Below, piece by piece: positions 24,019 to 32,835 of a DNA stretch of 64,000 bases. The number at the start of each line of letters is the position of its first letter. The stretch's first letter is position 1. Under the pieces are notes generated by a model. It was given only the letters and a program-made list of their open reading frames with translations, was not told the DNA's origin and did no database searches. Origin of the DNA: CAZPQV01 sp964588705 (lineage in GTDB: Bacteria; Bacteroidota; Bacteroidia; Flavobacteriales; Weeksellaceae); NCBI GenBank assembly GCA_964588705.1, contig CAZPQV010000004.1:1-64000 (forward strand), in the 5' to 3' direction. Both the position numbers and the translations under genes were made by a program.

Positions 24019-24612
24019 TTAAGAATTTATTTTTTCAACTTTGGCAAGACTTTTAAAAATGTATTTTTTGCCATTGTCTAAATTTTCGCAAAGATAATTC
24101 TTTTTTAGCTTCTCTATCATTCTATATCTTTGTTTGTTGTATATGAATATGTTATGAGGCGTAAGGTCTTCGACAAAACATAAATGTTCGGGTAAATCCG
24201 ACATGTGAAAATATCTTACCAAGTCCGGGCTTGCCATAAAGTTGGCTTTCGGCGAATGAGAAAACTTTATAATAATCGGTTTTAAATCATCACTATAAAT
24301 CGAAAGACTTTCGAGAAGCATTTCGCGATAGGTCTGTTTCCATTCGTTGCCGTGCGGTGCAATTCTTCTTCCGTATTTTTCGAATGCTAAAAGATGTGCC
24401 AGTTCGTGGGTGAGGACAAAGAAGAAAAGTTGCGGATCAAGCGTGGAATTTACCGTAATCAGATGACTTTTATCCGGGAGTTTTCGATAATCACCGAGTT
24501 TGCTGTTTCTGCCTTTTGTGATTTTAATATGGATATAATAGTCGCCAAACCAATTCTTTAGAAATGGCAAAGTGTTTTCCGGTAAATATTTCTGTAACAA
24601 CTGAATCGACAT
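24019..24612 (-). CDS. SprT-like zinc-binding protein
   Basis: The 197-residue protein has the HExxH site HELAHLLAFEKYG near residues 69-81, followed by APHGNEWKQTYREML with the third His ligand, as in the SprT/SPRTN family. There is no visible C-terminal zinc-ribbon cysteine set. SPRTN enzymes digest DNA-protein crosslinks in eukaryotes; the bacterial relatives are not characterised. It is the first gene of a two-gene unit with manC, with a -7 box about 40 bases upstream. Confidence 0.8.
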   Translation of the reverse strand: MSIQLLQKYLPENTLPFLKNWFGDYYIHIKITKGRNSKLGDYRKLPDKSHLITVNSTLDPQLFFFVLTHELAHLLAFEKYGRRIAPHGNEWKQTYREMLLESLSIYSDDLKPIIIKFSHSPKANFMASPDLVRYFHMSDLPEHLCFVEDLTPHNIFIYNKQRYRMIEKLKKNYLCENLDNGKKYIFKSLAKVEKINS

Positions 24613-24651
24613 AATTGCTGCTTTCCTTTCAGAGAAAAGAAATCGGTTTCA

Positions 24652-24659
24652 CAAAAATA
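24652..24659 (-). promoter_or_regulatory. -7 promoter box of the SprT-like/manC unit
   Basis: On the minus strand this reads TATTTTTG, 39 bases upstream of the SprT-like ATG. Confidence 0.5.
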
Positions 24660-24670
24660 TCAATTTGAAA

Positions 24671-25984
24671 TTAAAGTGAAAGCGGAATTCCTGCATAGAA
24701 ATTCAACAGTTTCAGGCTGAAAAGATAGTTGTATTTTGCCTGCGCTACGGAACCTTTTGCGTTGGCGTAATTGTTACGGGCAATATTCAGATCGTAGATG
24801 GTTGTTCTTCCGGCAGCGTAACTTTTTTCAGCAAAATCTAATGCCAGTTCCGAACTTTTCTCGGCTTCTACTGCGGCAAGATAGTTTTCGTAGTTGCTTT
24901 CGGCATCGAACTGTGCTTTCTGTACGTTCTGTTTCACATCTTGCTTCTGCTGCAATAATGAAGTTTTTGCTATGTCTTCATTTATTTTTGCCTGTTCTAC
25001 CTGAAGTCTTGTGATCCCTTTATTGAAAATCGGAATGTTGGCAGAAACTCCAAGTTGCTGCCCGAAATTATCCTTATACTGTTTGAAAATATTCGGGTCT
25101 TGTCCTTTATTTAAACTGTCGAAATAGAAGGTTCCAATTCCTGCACTACCGCTTATGGTTGGGAAGAACTGAGTTTTTGCAATTTCTGTTTGGGTTTCCG
25201 CTGCCTTAATGCGGTTTTCCGCCGCTTTAATTTGTGGCTGTGCTTCGTATGCTTTATTCACGACGTCTTCGGCAGTATAAAGAGGAGCTTCAGGCGAACC
25301 TTGCAGTGGGATGTCTTCAATATCAAAATCTCTGTAATCCGGAAGTTGAAGAAGTTGCGCCAAATTGAATAGCCCTCTGTTGACATTAATTTCTGCAGCT
25401 TTCAGATTTTGCTTTTCTCGCGCTAATGCAGCTTCTGCTTCTGCTAATACCGTTCTTGGAGTAGTACCGACTTCTGTAGTGATTTTAGTTCGGTTGTAAC
25501 TTCTTTGCGCGTTTTCTAATGCATTTTTATTGATGTTTACAATTTCTTTATTTAGTAAAACACCAAGATATTCCTGCGCAATCTGAAGCGAAATGTTATT
25601 TTTAATGTTTTCTAAATCGTATTTCGCAGCCTCAATTTCAAATTCGGTTTTGCGGTAATTTTTCTCGAGTCTACCGTTGTTATAAATTAAAACATTTGCT
25701 CCGACATTGGCATTGTTGCTGTATGAATCATTTCTTTGGATAAAACTTCCAAACTGCTGCTGCCCAAAATTGGCGCTGTGGCTCCAACTTCCCGAAACCG
25801 AAGGCAACTTGTCGCGTTTTGCAATTTCAAGATTTTTCTCCTGAATGTTTTTGTTGTAAGAATTAGAAATTACCTGAAGATTGTTTTGCACCGCATAATT
25901 TACGGCTTCCTGAAGAGACCATTTTTTCTGGGCAAAAGACAGTGAAAATATCAGTGAAAATATTGCGACAAAAACTCGTTTCAT
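24671..25984 (-). CDS. TolC-family outer-membrane channel protein
   Basis: Starting at the second Met the protein has 437 residues and a signal peptide (MKRVFVAIFSLIFSLSFA, then Q). Two repeats of the TolC family follow, each with a long coiled-coil pair: EAVNYAVQNNLQVISNSYNKNIQEKNLEIAKRD-type helices near the start and the matching IAKTQFFPTISGSAGIG block near 270. The end, YDLNIARNNYANAKGSVAQAKYNYLFSLKLLNFYAG, is typical. TolC homotrimers form the exit duct of efflux pumps and type I secretion systems. No periplasmic adaptor or pump gene is adjacent, so the partner is unknown. Confidence 0.9.
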   Translation of the reverse strand: MKRVFVAIFSLIFSLSFAQKKWSLQEAVNYAVQNNLQVISNSYNKNIQEKNLEIAKRDKLPSVSGSWSHSANFGQQQFGSFIQRNDSYSNNANVGANVLIYNNGRLEKNYRKTEFEIEAAKYDLENIKNNISLQIAQEYLGVLLNKEIVNINKNALENAQRSYNRTKITTEVGTTPRTVLAEAEAALAREKQNLKAAEINVNRGLFNLAQLLQLPDYRDFDIEDIPLQGSPEAPLYTAEDVVNKAYEAQPQIKAAENRIKAAETQTEIAKTQFFPTISGSAGIGTFYFDSLNKGQDPNIFKQYKDNFGQQLGVSANIPIFNKGITRLQVEQAKINEDIAKTSLLQQKQDVKQNVQKAQFDAESNYENYLAAVEAEKSSELALDFAEKSYAAGRTTIYDLNIARNNYANAKGSVAQAKYNYLFSLKLLNFYAGIPLSL

Positions 25985-26069
25985 TTTTAGCATTTAATAA
26001 ATTAGACGAAGAAATCTTTTTTTTGTTACAAAACTTTAATCCGGCAACCCGGTTACCGCAAAAAATCTT

Positions 26070-26077
26070 TATTTTTG
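26070..26077 (+). promoter_or_regulatory. -7 promoter box of the GH3 gene, 6 bases from ATG
   Basis: TATTTTTG is followed by TTACAT and the ATG at 26084. The TTG within the box is in frame and would be mistaken for the start. Confidence 0.65.
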
Positions 26078-26083
26078 TTACAT

Positions 26084-27598
26084 ATGGCAACCAAAGCATT
26101 ATTCAACTCCGTCGTTAATTGGTTTATCAAGCAAAGAATAGATCAGATTCAGAACTTTATGAATCACCCGATTGATACTCAAAAAGGTGTTCTTTTTTCG
26201 CAGCTTTATAACGCGATGGATACCAAATATGGAAAACAGTTTGGCTTTAAAGATATTTCTTCGCTTCGTGATTTTCAGAATCAGGTTCCGATTGTAACGT
26301 ACGAAGAATTCGAACCGTTTATTGAAAGAGCCAGAAAAGGTGAGAAAGATGTTATTTGGCCGGGATCGATTAAACATTTCGCTAAATCTTCAGGAACTAC
26401 CAATGCCAAGAGTAAATTTATTCCGATTACAGACGACAGTTTGGAAGACTGCCATTATAAAGCAGGTAAAGATTTAATATCTATTTACGCTAATAATCAT
26501 CCTGAAAATCAGCTTTTTACCAATAAAAATTTACGTTTGGGCGGAAGTGCTCAGATGTATGAAGATTTCAATACAAAATACGGTGACCTTTCTGCAATTC
26601 TGATTGAAAACCTGCCGTTTTGGGTGGAAATCACTACAGTTCCGAGTAAAAAAGTCTCGTTAATGAGCGAATGGGAATCTAAGTTGAAAGCCATTATTTC
26701 TGAAGTAAAAACTCAGGATGTCGGCAGTATCACTGGTGTTCCGAGTTGGATGATGGTACTTCTGCAACGAATTTTAAAGGAAACCGGTCATTCTTCCATT
26801 ACTGAACTTTGGCCAAATCTTGAAGTGTTTTTTCATGGAGGAATTTCGTTCAAGCCTTATCGTGAGCAATACCGTCAAATCATTGGTAAAGACATTAATT
26901 ACTACGAAATTTACAATGCTTCGGAAGGATTTTTCGGAATTCAGGATCAAAAAGGAAGTCACGAAATGCTGCTGATGTTGGATTACGGAATTTTCTATGA
27001 GTTTATTCCAATGGATCAGTTTGGCTCAGACAATCCGAAAGTATTGACTTTGGAAGATGTTGAAATCGGGAAGAATTATGCTTTACTGATTACGACAAAT
27101 GGAGGATTATGGCGTTATTTAATAGGAGATACCGTTCAGTTTACTTCTCTGAAACCTTTCAGAATAAAAATTTCAGGCCGAACGAAACATTACATCAACG
27201 CTTTTGGTGAAGAACTGATGATTGAAAATGTGGAAACCGCAATTTCAAAAGCCTGTTTCGAAACCGATTCTTCAATTACTGATTTTACCGGAGCGCCAGT
27301 TTACATGAAAGACGGAGAATCCGGATCGCATGAGTGGATTTTTGAATTCACTAAAAAGCCCGATGATATGGAAAAGTTCAGCAGAATTTTTGATGATACG
27401 CTGAAACTGATTAATTCCGATTATGAAGCAAAACGCTATAACGATATGACGCTGAAGATGCCAGTGATTCATATTGCCCGGGAAAATCTGTTCTACGACT
27501 GGATGTCGCAAAGAGGAAAACTTGGCGGACAAAATAAAGTGCCGCGTTTGAGCAATGAACGGGAATATATTGAACCTTTGCTTAAAATGAACTCTTGA
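26084..27598 (+). CDS. GH3-family acyl-adenylating protein
   Basis: The 504-residue protein belongs to the GH3 group of the ANL superfamily. The phosphate-binding loop FAKSSGTTNAKSKFIP lies near residue 100, EIYNASEGFFGIQD near 278, and the hinge and C-terminal domain begin around FRIKISGRTKHYINAFGEELMIENVE near 363. Plant GH3 enzymes adenylate auxin or jasmonate and join it to an amino acid; bacterial members have no established general substrate. The start at 26084 is chosen over an upstream in-frame TTG that lies in the -7 box. It is a single gene. Confidence 0.9.
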   Translation: MATKALFNSVVNWFIKQRIDQIQNFMNHPIDTQKGVLFSQLYNAMDTKYGKQFGFKDISSLRDFQNQVPIVTYEEFEPFIERARKGEKDVIWPGSIKHFAKSSGTTNAKSKFIPITDDSLEDCHYKAGKDLISIYANNHPENQLFTNKNLRLGGSAQMYEDFNTKYGDLSAILIENLPFWVEITTVPSKKVSLMSEWESKLKAIISEVKTQDVGSITGVPSWMMVLLQRILKETGHSSITELWPNLEVFFHGGISFKPYREQYRQIIGKDINYYEIYNASEGFFGIQDQKGSHEMLLMLDYGIFYEFIPMDQFGSDNPKVLTLEDVEIGKNYALLITTNGGLWRYLIGDTVQFTSLKPFRIKISGRTKHYINAFGEELMIENVETAISKACFETDSSITDFTGAPVYMKDGESGSHEWIFEFTKKPDDMEKFSRIFDDTLKLINSDYEAKRYNDMTLKMPVIHIARENLFYDWMSQRGKLGGQNKVPRLSNEREYIEPLLKMNS

Positions 27599-27790
27599 TT
27601 TTTTTATTGTCAGTTCGAGTAAAAATTTGCAGAATTTTGCAGCGAGAATCATTCTGACAACTTTTCGATACGCTTCGCTAATCGAAGTGACGATAGGTGA
27701 ATTTCTTATTATTACATCGAAGATTTTTGGGCAAAACAACAGAAAAACCCTTTGTGCTACTCCGGGAAAAAATCCAAGAAATCTATGATA
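27599..27790. other. Intergenic stretch with degenerate inverted repeats
   Basis: After the GH3 stop there is TTGTCAG near 27607 matched by CTGACAA near 27655, then TTCGAT-N11-ATCGAA near 27664-27686 ending in AGTGACGAT. It has no reading frame and resembles short dispersed word-like repeats rather than a promoter. A terminator follows at 27792. Confidence 0.5.
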
Positions 27791-27791
27791 C

Positions 27792-27821
27792 AAAAAAGCC
27801 GTCAACATTCTGACGGCTTTT
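27792..27821. terminator. Bidirectional terminator between the GH3 and superoxide dismutase genes
   Basis: AAAAAAGCCGTCA and TGACGGCTTTT flank a 6-base loop. It serves the minus-strand superoxide dismutase gene ending at 27845. Confidence 0.85.
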
Positions 27822-27844
27822 CCCATAATTTATTTTAATAATGT

Positions 27845-28441
27845 TTATTTGTTGTAAAGTTCTTCAACTTTATCCCAATTAATCACATCAAAGAAGGCGG
27901 TTACATAATCCGGTCTTTTATTCTGGTAGTTTAGGTAATAAGCGTGTTCCCAAACGTCAAGTCCAAGGACTGGAGTTCCTTTGCAGTCTGAAACCGGCAT
28001 TAAAGGGTTATCTTGGTTTGGTGTTGAGCAAACTGCAACCGAACCGTCTTCCTTCTTGCAAAGCCAAGCCCATCCTGAACCGAATCTTGTTTTAGCAGCT
28101 TCAGAAAAATCTGTTTTGAATTTTTCGAAACCACCGAAAGTTTCAATCGCTTCTTTTACCTTTCCTACTGGCTCTTTGCTTCCGCCAGGAGTAAGGATTT
28201 CCCAGAAAAGTGTGTGGTTGTAGTGTCCTCCACCGTTATTTCTTACAGCAGCTTTATCAGTTCCTGTTTTGCAGATTTCCTCGATGGATTTTCCTTCAAG
28301 ATCAGTTCCGGCAATTGCTTTATTTAAGTTGTCGATGTAAGCCTGATGGTGTTTTGTATGGTGAATCTCCATTGTTCTTGCGTCAATGGTTGGTTCTAAA
28401 GCATCGTAAGCGTAACCTAATTTTGGTAATTCGAATGACAT
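27845..28441 (-). CDS. Superoxide dismutase, Mn/Fe family
   Basis: The 198-residue protein has the four metal ligands of the Mn/Fe family: His in TMEIHHTKHH near 26, His in GGGHYNHTLFW near 75, and Asp and His in DVWEHAYYL near 163-171. The dismutation reaction turns superoxide into oxygen and hydrogen peroxide. NQDNPLM near 145, with the active-site Gln in the C-terminal domain rather than near the second His, is the Mn-SOD arrangement, so Mn or cambialistic use is more likely than strict Fe. No signal peptide is present, so it is cytoplasmic. It has its own promoter box and terminator. Confidence 0.93.
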   Translation of the reverse strand: MSFELPKLGYAYDALEPTIDARTMEIHHTKHHQAYIDNLNKAIAGTDLEGKSIEEICKTGTDKAAVRNNGGGHYNHTLFWEILTPGGSKEPVGKVKEAIETFGGFEKFKTDFSEAAKTRFGSGWAWLCKKEDGSVAVCSTPNQDNPLMPVSDCKGTPVLGLDVWEHAYYLNYQNKRPDYVTAFFDVINWDKVEELYNK

Positions 28442-28473
28442 AATTTAAATTTTTTAATGTTTAATGATATATT

Positions 28474-28481
28474 CAAAAATA
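28474..28481 (-). promoter_or_regulatory. -7 promoter box of the superoxide dismutase gene
   Basis: On the minus strand this reads TATTTTTG, 32 bases upstream of the ATG. Confidence 0.5.
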
Positions 28482-28591
28482 AGCAAAAATTGTGCAATTG
28501 CCCATAAGTAGGCATTACTTTAATAAATCTTTAACATTGATGATTTTAATTGTCTTGGTTCACGGAGTTTATCATTTTTTTACTAAAAAAT

Positions 28592-28619
28592 AAAAAGCCG
28601 CTCAAAAAGAACGGCTTTA
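28592..28619 (-). terminator. Terminator of rho
   Basis: AAAAGCCG-C-TC and GA-A-CGGCTTT form a stem with one mismatch, A-rich on the left (T-run on the minus strand), 34 bases after the rho stop. Confidence 0.7.
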
Positions 28620-28652
28620 TTTTATCTGAAATTTCAAGTCTGACTCTGATAT

Positions 28653-30395
28653 CTATTTATTCATCGACATCAAAAACTCTTCATTACTGATTGTTCCTTT
28701 AATATTCTTTTCGATGAATTCCATTGCTTCAAGAGGATTCATATCAGAAAGATGTTTTCTCATAATCCACATTCTCTGCATGGTAATATCGTCATGAAGA
28801 AGGTCGTCGCGTCTCGTGCTCGAAGCGACCAAATCAATGGCAGGATATATACGTTTATTAGCGATCTTTCTGTCGAGCTGCAGTTCCATATTACCGGTTC
28901 CTTTAAACTCTTCAAAGATTACTTCATCCATTTTCGAACCTGTATCAATAAGAGCTGTGGCAACAATGGTTAATGAGCCACCGCCTTCAATATTTCTTGC
29001 AGCACCAAAAAACCTTTTTGGTTTATGAAGTGCATTGGCATCAACACCACCTGAAAGCACTTTTCCTGATGCCGGTGTTACTGTGTTGTAAGCTCTTGCA
29101 AGTCTTGTAATGGAGTCTAAAAGGATAACCACATCGTGACCACACTCTACAAGTCTTTGTGCTTTTGCAAGAACAAGATTGGCAACTTTTACGTGTTTGT
29201 CCGCTGCCTCATCAAATGTTGAAGCAATAACTTCCGCATTGACGCTGCGTTCCATATCGGTAACTTCTTCCGGTCTTTCGTCGATAAGTAGAACCATCAT
29301 ATAAGCTTCCGGATGATTGGCCGAAATCGCATTGGCAATATCTTTCAGTAACATGGTTTTACCGGTTTTCGGCTGTGCAACAATCATCGCTCTCTGTCCT
29401 TTTCCTATTGGAGCGAAAAGATCTACAATTCTTGTGGAAACCGTAGAACCTTTCCCGGCAAGATTAAATTTTTCGTCCGGGAACAGTGGCGTAAGATATT
29501 CGAAAGCAACACGGTCTTTAATAAAGCCTAGATCTCTTCCGTTCACTTCAACAGGCTTCTGCAGTGAGAAATATTTTTCACCTTCTTTTGGTAAACGAAC
29601 GATTCCTTTTACGGTATCACCGGTTTTAAGGCCGTAGTTTCTGATTTGTGCGGTAGAAACATAAACGTCGTCCGGAGATGAAATATATGAAAAGTCTGAA
29701 GAGCGAAGGAATCCATAGTTGTCAGGCAGAATTTCAAGAACACCTTCTATGGTAACAAGTCCATCGAAATTGTATTCTTTCTTCGGTTCCTGTGCTTCGC
29801 TGTTGTTTTGTTGAGATTGATTTTGGTGTTTGTGATGGCCGTTGCCGTTGTTTCCGTTTTGATGGCCGCCGTTTTGAGGCTTGTTGTGATGTTGTGGATG
29901 CTGTGGTTTTTTCTGCTGATTCTGATTTTGCTGAGGTTTAGCATCCGGAGTTTTAGTTTCCTGAGTTTCTTTCGGTTCTTCAGGTTTTGCCTCTACTGTA
30001 GTTGCAGGAGTTTCTGCTTTTGCTTCTTCCGCCGGTTTTGTTGTAATTCTCTTTCGTCTGGTTTTTGGCACAGCGGTTTTAGTTTCTGCCGCTTCTTCCG
30101 TTGGATTTTCAACTACTGCATTTGCCTCTTCCTTCGGTTCAGTTTTTACAGGCTGTTTTTTGGCAGGAGCTTTTTTAGCAGTTGGTTTAGCCGGAGTTTT
30201 AGTCTCTGTTTCGGCGGTTGTTACGGTGGCATTGTAATAGTCCTTTGCAATTTTAGGATTAGAAGCCTGAAAGTCGAGAATTGCAAAAATTTTGTCGTTA
30301 TCGGTGGTGTTTTTAGCCACTTTTACACCGAATTCTTTTAGTATAAGAGCCAATTCCTGTTCGGATTTTGACCTTAACATTTCAATGTTAAACAT
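28653..30395 (-). CDS. rho: Transcription termination factor Rho with long disordered insertion
   Basis: The 580-residue protein is about 160 residues longer than Escherichia coli Rho. Residues 1-55 form the N-terminal helical domain. Residues about 57-205 are low complexity: first Lys/Ala/Glu/Pro/Thr-rich with KTRRKR, then Gln/Asn/His/Gly-rich. The RNA-binding domain resumes at YNFDGLVTIEGVLEIL, and the ATPase follows with Walker A AQPKTGKTML near 340, VLLIDERPEEVTD and the hydrophobic SITRLARAYNTVTPASGK Q/R-loop region. Rho terminates transcription as a hexameric RNA translocase. In Bacteroides a comparable insertion has been reported to drive phase separation; whether this one does is inference. 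A two-element promoter lies upstream. Confidence 0.96.
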   Translation of the reverse strand: MFNIEMLRSKSEQELALILKEFGVKVAKNTTDNDKIFAILDFQASNPKIAKDYYNATVTTAETETKTPAKPTAKKAPAKKQPVKTEPKEEANAVVENPTEEAAETKTAVPKTRRKRITTKPAEEAKAETPATTVEAKPEEPKETQETKTPDAKPQQNQNQQKKPQHPQHHNKPQNGGHQNGNNGNGHHKHQNQSQQNNSEAQEPKKEYNFDGLVTIEGVLEILPDNYGFLRSSDFSYISSPDDVYVSTAQIRNYGLKTGDTVKGIVRLPKEGEKYFSLQKPVEVNGRDLGFIKDRVAFEYLTPLFPDEKFNLAGKGSTVSTRIVDLFAPIGKGQRAMIVAQPKTGKTMLLKDIANAISANHPEAYMMVLLIDERPEEVTDMERSVNAEVIASTFDEAADKHVKVANLVLAKAQRLVECGHDVVILLDSITRLARAYNTVTPASGKVLSGGVDANALHKPKRFFGAARNIEGGGSLTIVATALIDTGSKMDEVIFEEFKGTGNMELQLDRKIANKRIYPAIDLVASSTRRDDLLHDDITMQRMWIMRKHLSDMNPLEAMEFIEKNIKGTISNEEFLMSMNK

Positions 30396-30484
30396 AGAGT
30401 ATGTATGTAAAAAAGTATTTGTTAAATGTATGTGAGTAAGAAAGTTAAGTCGGGCGACTTCTCTTTAATGAATCAATTATCGTG

Positions 30485-30514
30485 CAAATTTAGTTTAATT
30501 TTTGAAAAATGCAA
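30485..30514 (-). promoter_or_regulatory. Promoter of rho with both elements
   Basis: On the minus strand a TTG (30514-30512) is followed after 19 bases by TAAATTTG (30492-30485), leaving a leader of roughly 80 bases before the rho ATG. It interleaves with the divergent DUF4293 promoter. Confidence 0.7.
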
Positions 30515-30532
30515 AAAAATGTGGTATTTTTG
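30502..30532 (+). promoter_or_regulatory. Promoter of the DUF4293 gene with both elements
   Basis: TTG (30502-30504) is followed after 20 bases by TATTTTTG (30525-30532), and the ATG comes 7 bases later at 30540. Confidence 0.7.
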
Positions 30533-30539
30533 CAGGCGT

Positions 30540-30929
30540 ATGATTCAGAGAATACAGACGGTTTTCCTTATTATTGTTGCGTTAGCAGCGGCTGCACTGC
30601 ACTTCACAGGGATGGATGTAGAGCTGTTTGGCAGTATGTACGTTAACGCTGTGCTGAGTCTCATCGCATTTGTTTTGGCGCTGATTTCTATTTTCAGTTA
30701 CAAAAACAGAAAAAGACAGATCCTGTTGAATAAAATCAACATGTTCATAAACGCTTTGTTGATTGGATTATTGATGTACTGGATGCTAAATTTATCTGGA
30801 GGGATTAGTTTCCCTGAGAAAGGTATTGAGCTGGTTTTCCCATTGGTTGCGTTATTTTGTTTGCTTATGGCAAACATCTACATTCGCCGGGATGAAAGGC
30901 TCGTAAAATCTGTAGACAGACTTCGGTAA
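30540..30929 (+). CDS. DUF4293-family membrane protein
   Basis: From the ATG at 30540 the protein has 129 residues and starts MIQRIQTVFLIIVALAAAALHF, the usual DUF4293 N-terminus. Four transmembrane helices are visible, followed by a short charged tail (RRDERLVKSVDRLR). An upstream in-frame ATG at 30426 would add 38 residues but lies upstream of the promoter, so it is rejected. Function is unknown; the gene is widely found beside rho in flavobacteria as here, back to back. A terminator follows. Confidence 0.85.
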   Translation: MIQRIQTVFLIIVALAAAALHFTGMDVELFGSMYVNAVLSLIAFVLALISIFSYKNRKRQILLNKINMFINALLIGLLMYWMLNLSGGISFPEKGIELVFPLVALFCLLMANIYIRRDERLVKSVDRLR

Positions 30930-30954
30930 CCTTACAACGATTTTTTTTGAGTGT

Positions 30955-30986
30955 AAACAGTTCCAATTTTTGGGACTGTTTTTTTA
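30955..30986 (+). terminator. Terminator of the DUF4293 gene
   Basis: AAACAGTTCC pairs with GGGACTGTTT (one G-T pair) around a 7-base loop and is followed by a T run. Confidence 0.8.
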
Positions 30987-31037
30987 TTTGCATAAAAAGC
31001 AACTGTTATCAAAATAACCCTTCATTAAAAAAATCCG

Positions 31038-31045
31038 TAATTTTG
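31038..31045 (+). promoter_or_regulatory. -7 promoter box of the ABC exporter gene
   Basis: TAATTTTG matches TAnnTTTG, 17 bases upstream of the ATG at 31063. Confidence 0.6.
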
Positions 31046-31062
31046 CGTATCAATTCCATTGA

Positions 31063-32821
31063 ATGAAACCACTGCAGAGAATTCTACATTTTGCAAAACC
31101 ACATCAGAAGTACCTTTATTTAAGTATATTTTTCAATATTCTTTATTCGGTTCTCAATATATTTTCCGTTGCGACCATGCTCCCGATTCTTGGGCTGATG
31201 TTTGGAACAATGGACAGAATCGACACCACAAATCCACCGGTTTACAATGGTAATTTTGCCGATTTTTTCAATTATGCCAAAGACTGGGCGTATTATCAGG
31301 TTCAGGTGAGCATTGATAACCATGGCNNNNNNNNNNNNNNNNNNNNNNNNNNNNNNNNNNNNNNNNNNNNNNNNNNNNNNNNNNNNNNNNNNNNNNNNNN
31401 NNNNNNNNNNGTTCTTTACTGAAAAGAGAAAAGGCGACATGATGTCGCGAATTTCCAATGATATTGGAGCGGTTGAAAGTGGCATTATGGGAAGTTTGGT
31501 AGATATCGTAAACTCTCCGTTTATGATTGTTTCCTCACTCATCACATTATTTATTCTTTCACCAAAACTGACACTTTTTTCACTTTTAGTATTCCCGATT
31601 ATGGGGTGGTTGATTTCAGCAGTTGGTAAAAGTTTGAAAAGACAGGCAACTTCGGCACAGGAAGAATTAGGGAATCTTTTTTCTTTGGTTGATGAAACCC
31701 TGAAATCCTCTAAAGTCATCAAGATTTTTAATGCAGATAAAATCCTGAAGAACCGTTTTGGAACAACTACCGACAACTGGAAAAAGTTTGCAATCGGAAT
31801 GAGCCGCCGCCGTGAAATGGCCTCACCAATGAGTGAGTTTTTGGGTTCTGTAACAATTTTGATGATTACCTGGTTTGCTGGAATTCAGATTTTGAATGAA
31901 AAATCAATGGATCCGGAAACATTCTTAGTCTTCATTGCGATGTTCTTCCAAATTCTAGAACCGGCGAAAAAACTTTCTAATGCAATTTCTTCAATTCAGG
32001 GAGGAATGGCAAGTTTAGACCGTGTTTCAGAAGTTTTAGATTACGATCTGAAAGTGGAAGAAGTTGCCAATCCTGTTGCAATTTCTGATCTAAAAGACAA
32101 AATTGAATTCAAGAATATCAGTTTTTATTATGATCCTGATAATGTCATTCTGAAAGATTTCAGCATTACAATTCCAAAAGGTAAAACTTTGGCTTTGGTC
32201 GGACAGTCGGGAAGTGGTAAAACGACGGTTGCCAACCTTCTGACAAGATTTTATGATGTTACTGAAGGAGAAATACTTATTGACGGCATCAACATCAAAG
32301 AACTTCAACTCGAAAAATACCGCAGTCTTCTGGGAATGGTAACTCAGGAATCCGTTCTTTTCAACGATTCGGTTTATAACAATATTTTGATGGGAAAACC
32401 TGATGCGATGAAGGAAGAAGTCGTCGCAGCAGCCAAAATTGCCAATGCCGATGTGTTTATAACTCAGTTTCAGGAAGGTTATGACACCAATATCGGTGAT
32501 GATGGCGGCAAACTTTCAGGCGGACAAAAACAGCGAGTTTCTATTGCACGTGCCGTTCTGAAAAATCCTCCTATTATGATTTTGGATGAAGCCACCTCCG
32601 CATTAGATACTGAAAGCGAAAGAATGGTGCAGGAAGCTCTCGAAAAAATGATGGAAAACCGAACATCTTTGGTTATTGCCCACCGTCTTTCAACCATCCA
32701 GAAAGCCGATATTATTGTGGTGATGGAACGCGGTAGAATTGTGGAACAAGGCTCACATTCAGAGCTTTATGATAAAAACGGGGTTTACCGTAAACTTGTA
32801 GACCTGCAGAATTTTGAATAG
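31063..32821 (+). CDS. MsbA-type ABC exporter (fused permease and ATPase) broken by an assembly gap
   Basis: Two parts flank the N run at 31327-31410. The left part (about 88 residues) holds the first membrane helix and loop; the right part continues with FFTEKRKGDMMSRISNDI, further membrane helices and the ATPase. The ATPase has Walker A ALVGQSGSGKTTVAN, the Q-loop MVTQESVLFN, the signature LSGGQKQRVSIARAVL and Walker B MILDEATSALD. The whole would be about 600 residues, the size of homodimeric lipid or drug exporters such as MsbA. Frames on the two sides differ (1 and 2), so the N count is not the true gap length. A DUF1801-like gene follows. Confidence 0.9.
31327..31410. other. Assembly gap of 84 N
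   Basis: The run of N interrupts the ABC exporter membrane domain. The reading frame does not carry across at this length. Confidence 0.97.
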
Positions 32822-32835
32822 AAAATTTTGCTTTT

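Noticed and set aside
29808..30341. Plus-strand frame in rho
   Set aside because: It overlies the Gln/Asn/Lys-rich insertion and reads as Phe/Cys/Arg-rich nonsense.
30426..30539. 38-residue N-terminal extension of the DUF4293 protein
   Set aside because: It lies upstream of the promoter and gives an N-terminus unlike the family.
31120..31776. Minus-strand frame spanning the N run in the ABC exporter
   Set aside because: It includes N and lies antisense to conserved ABC exporter motifs.
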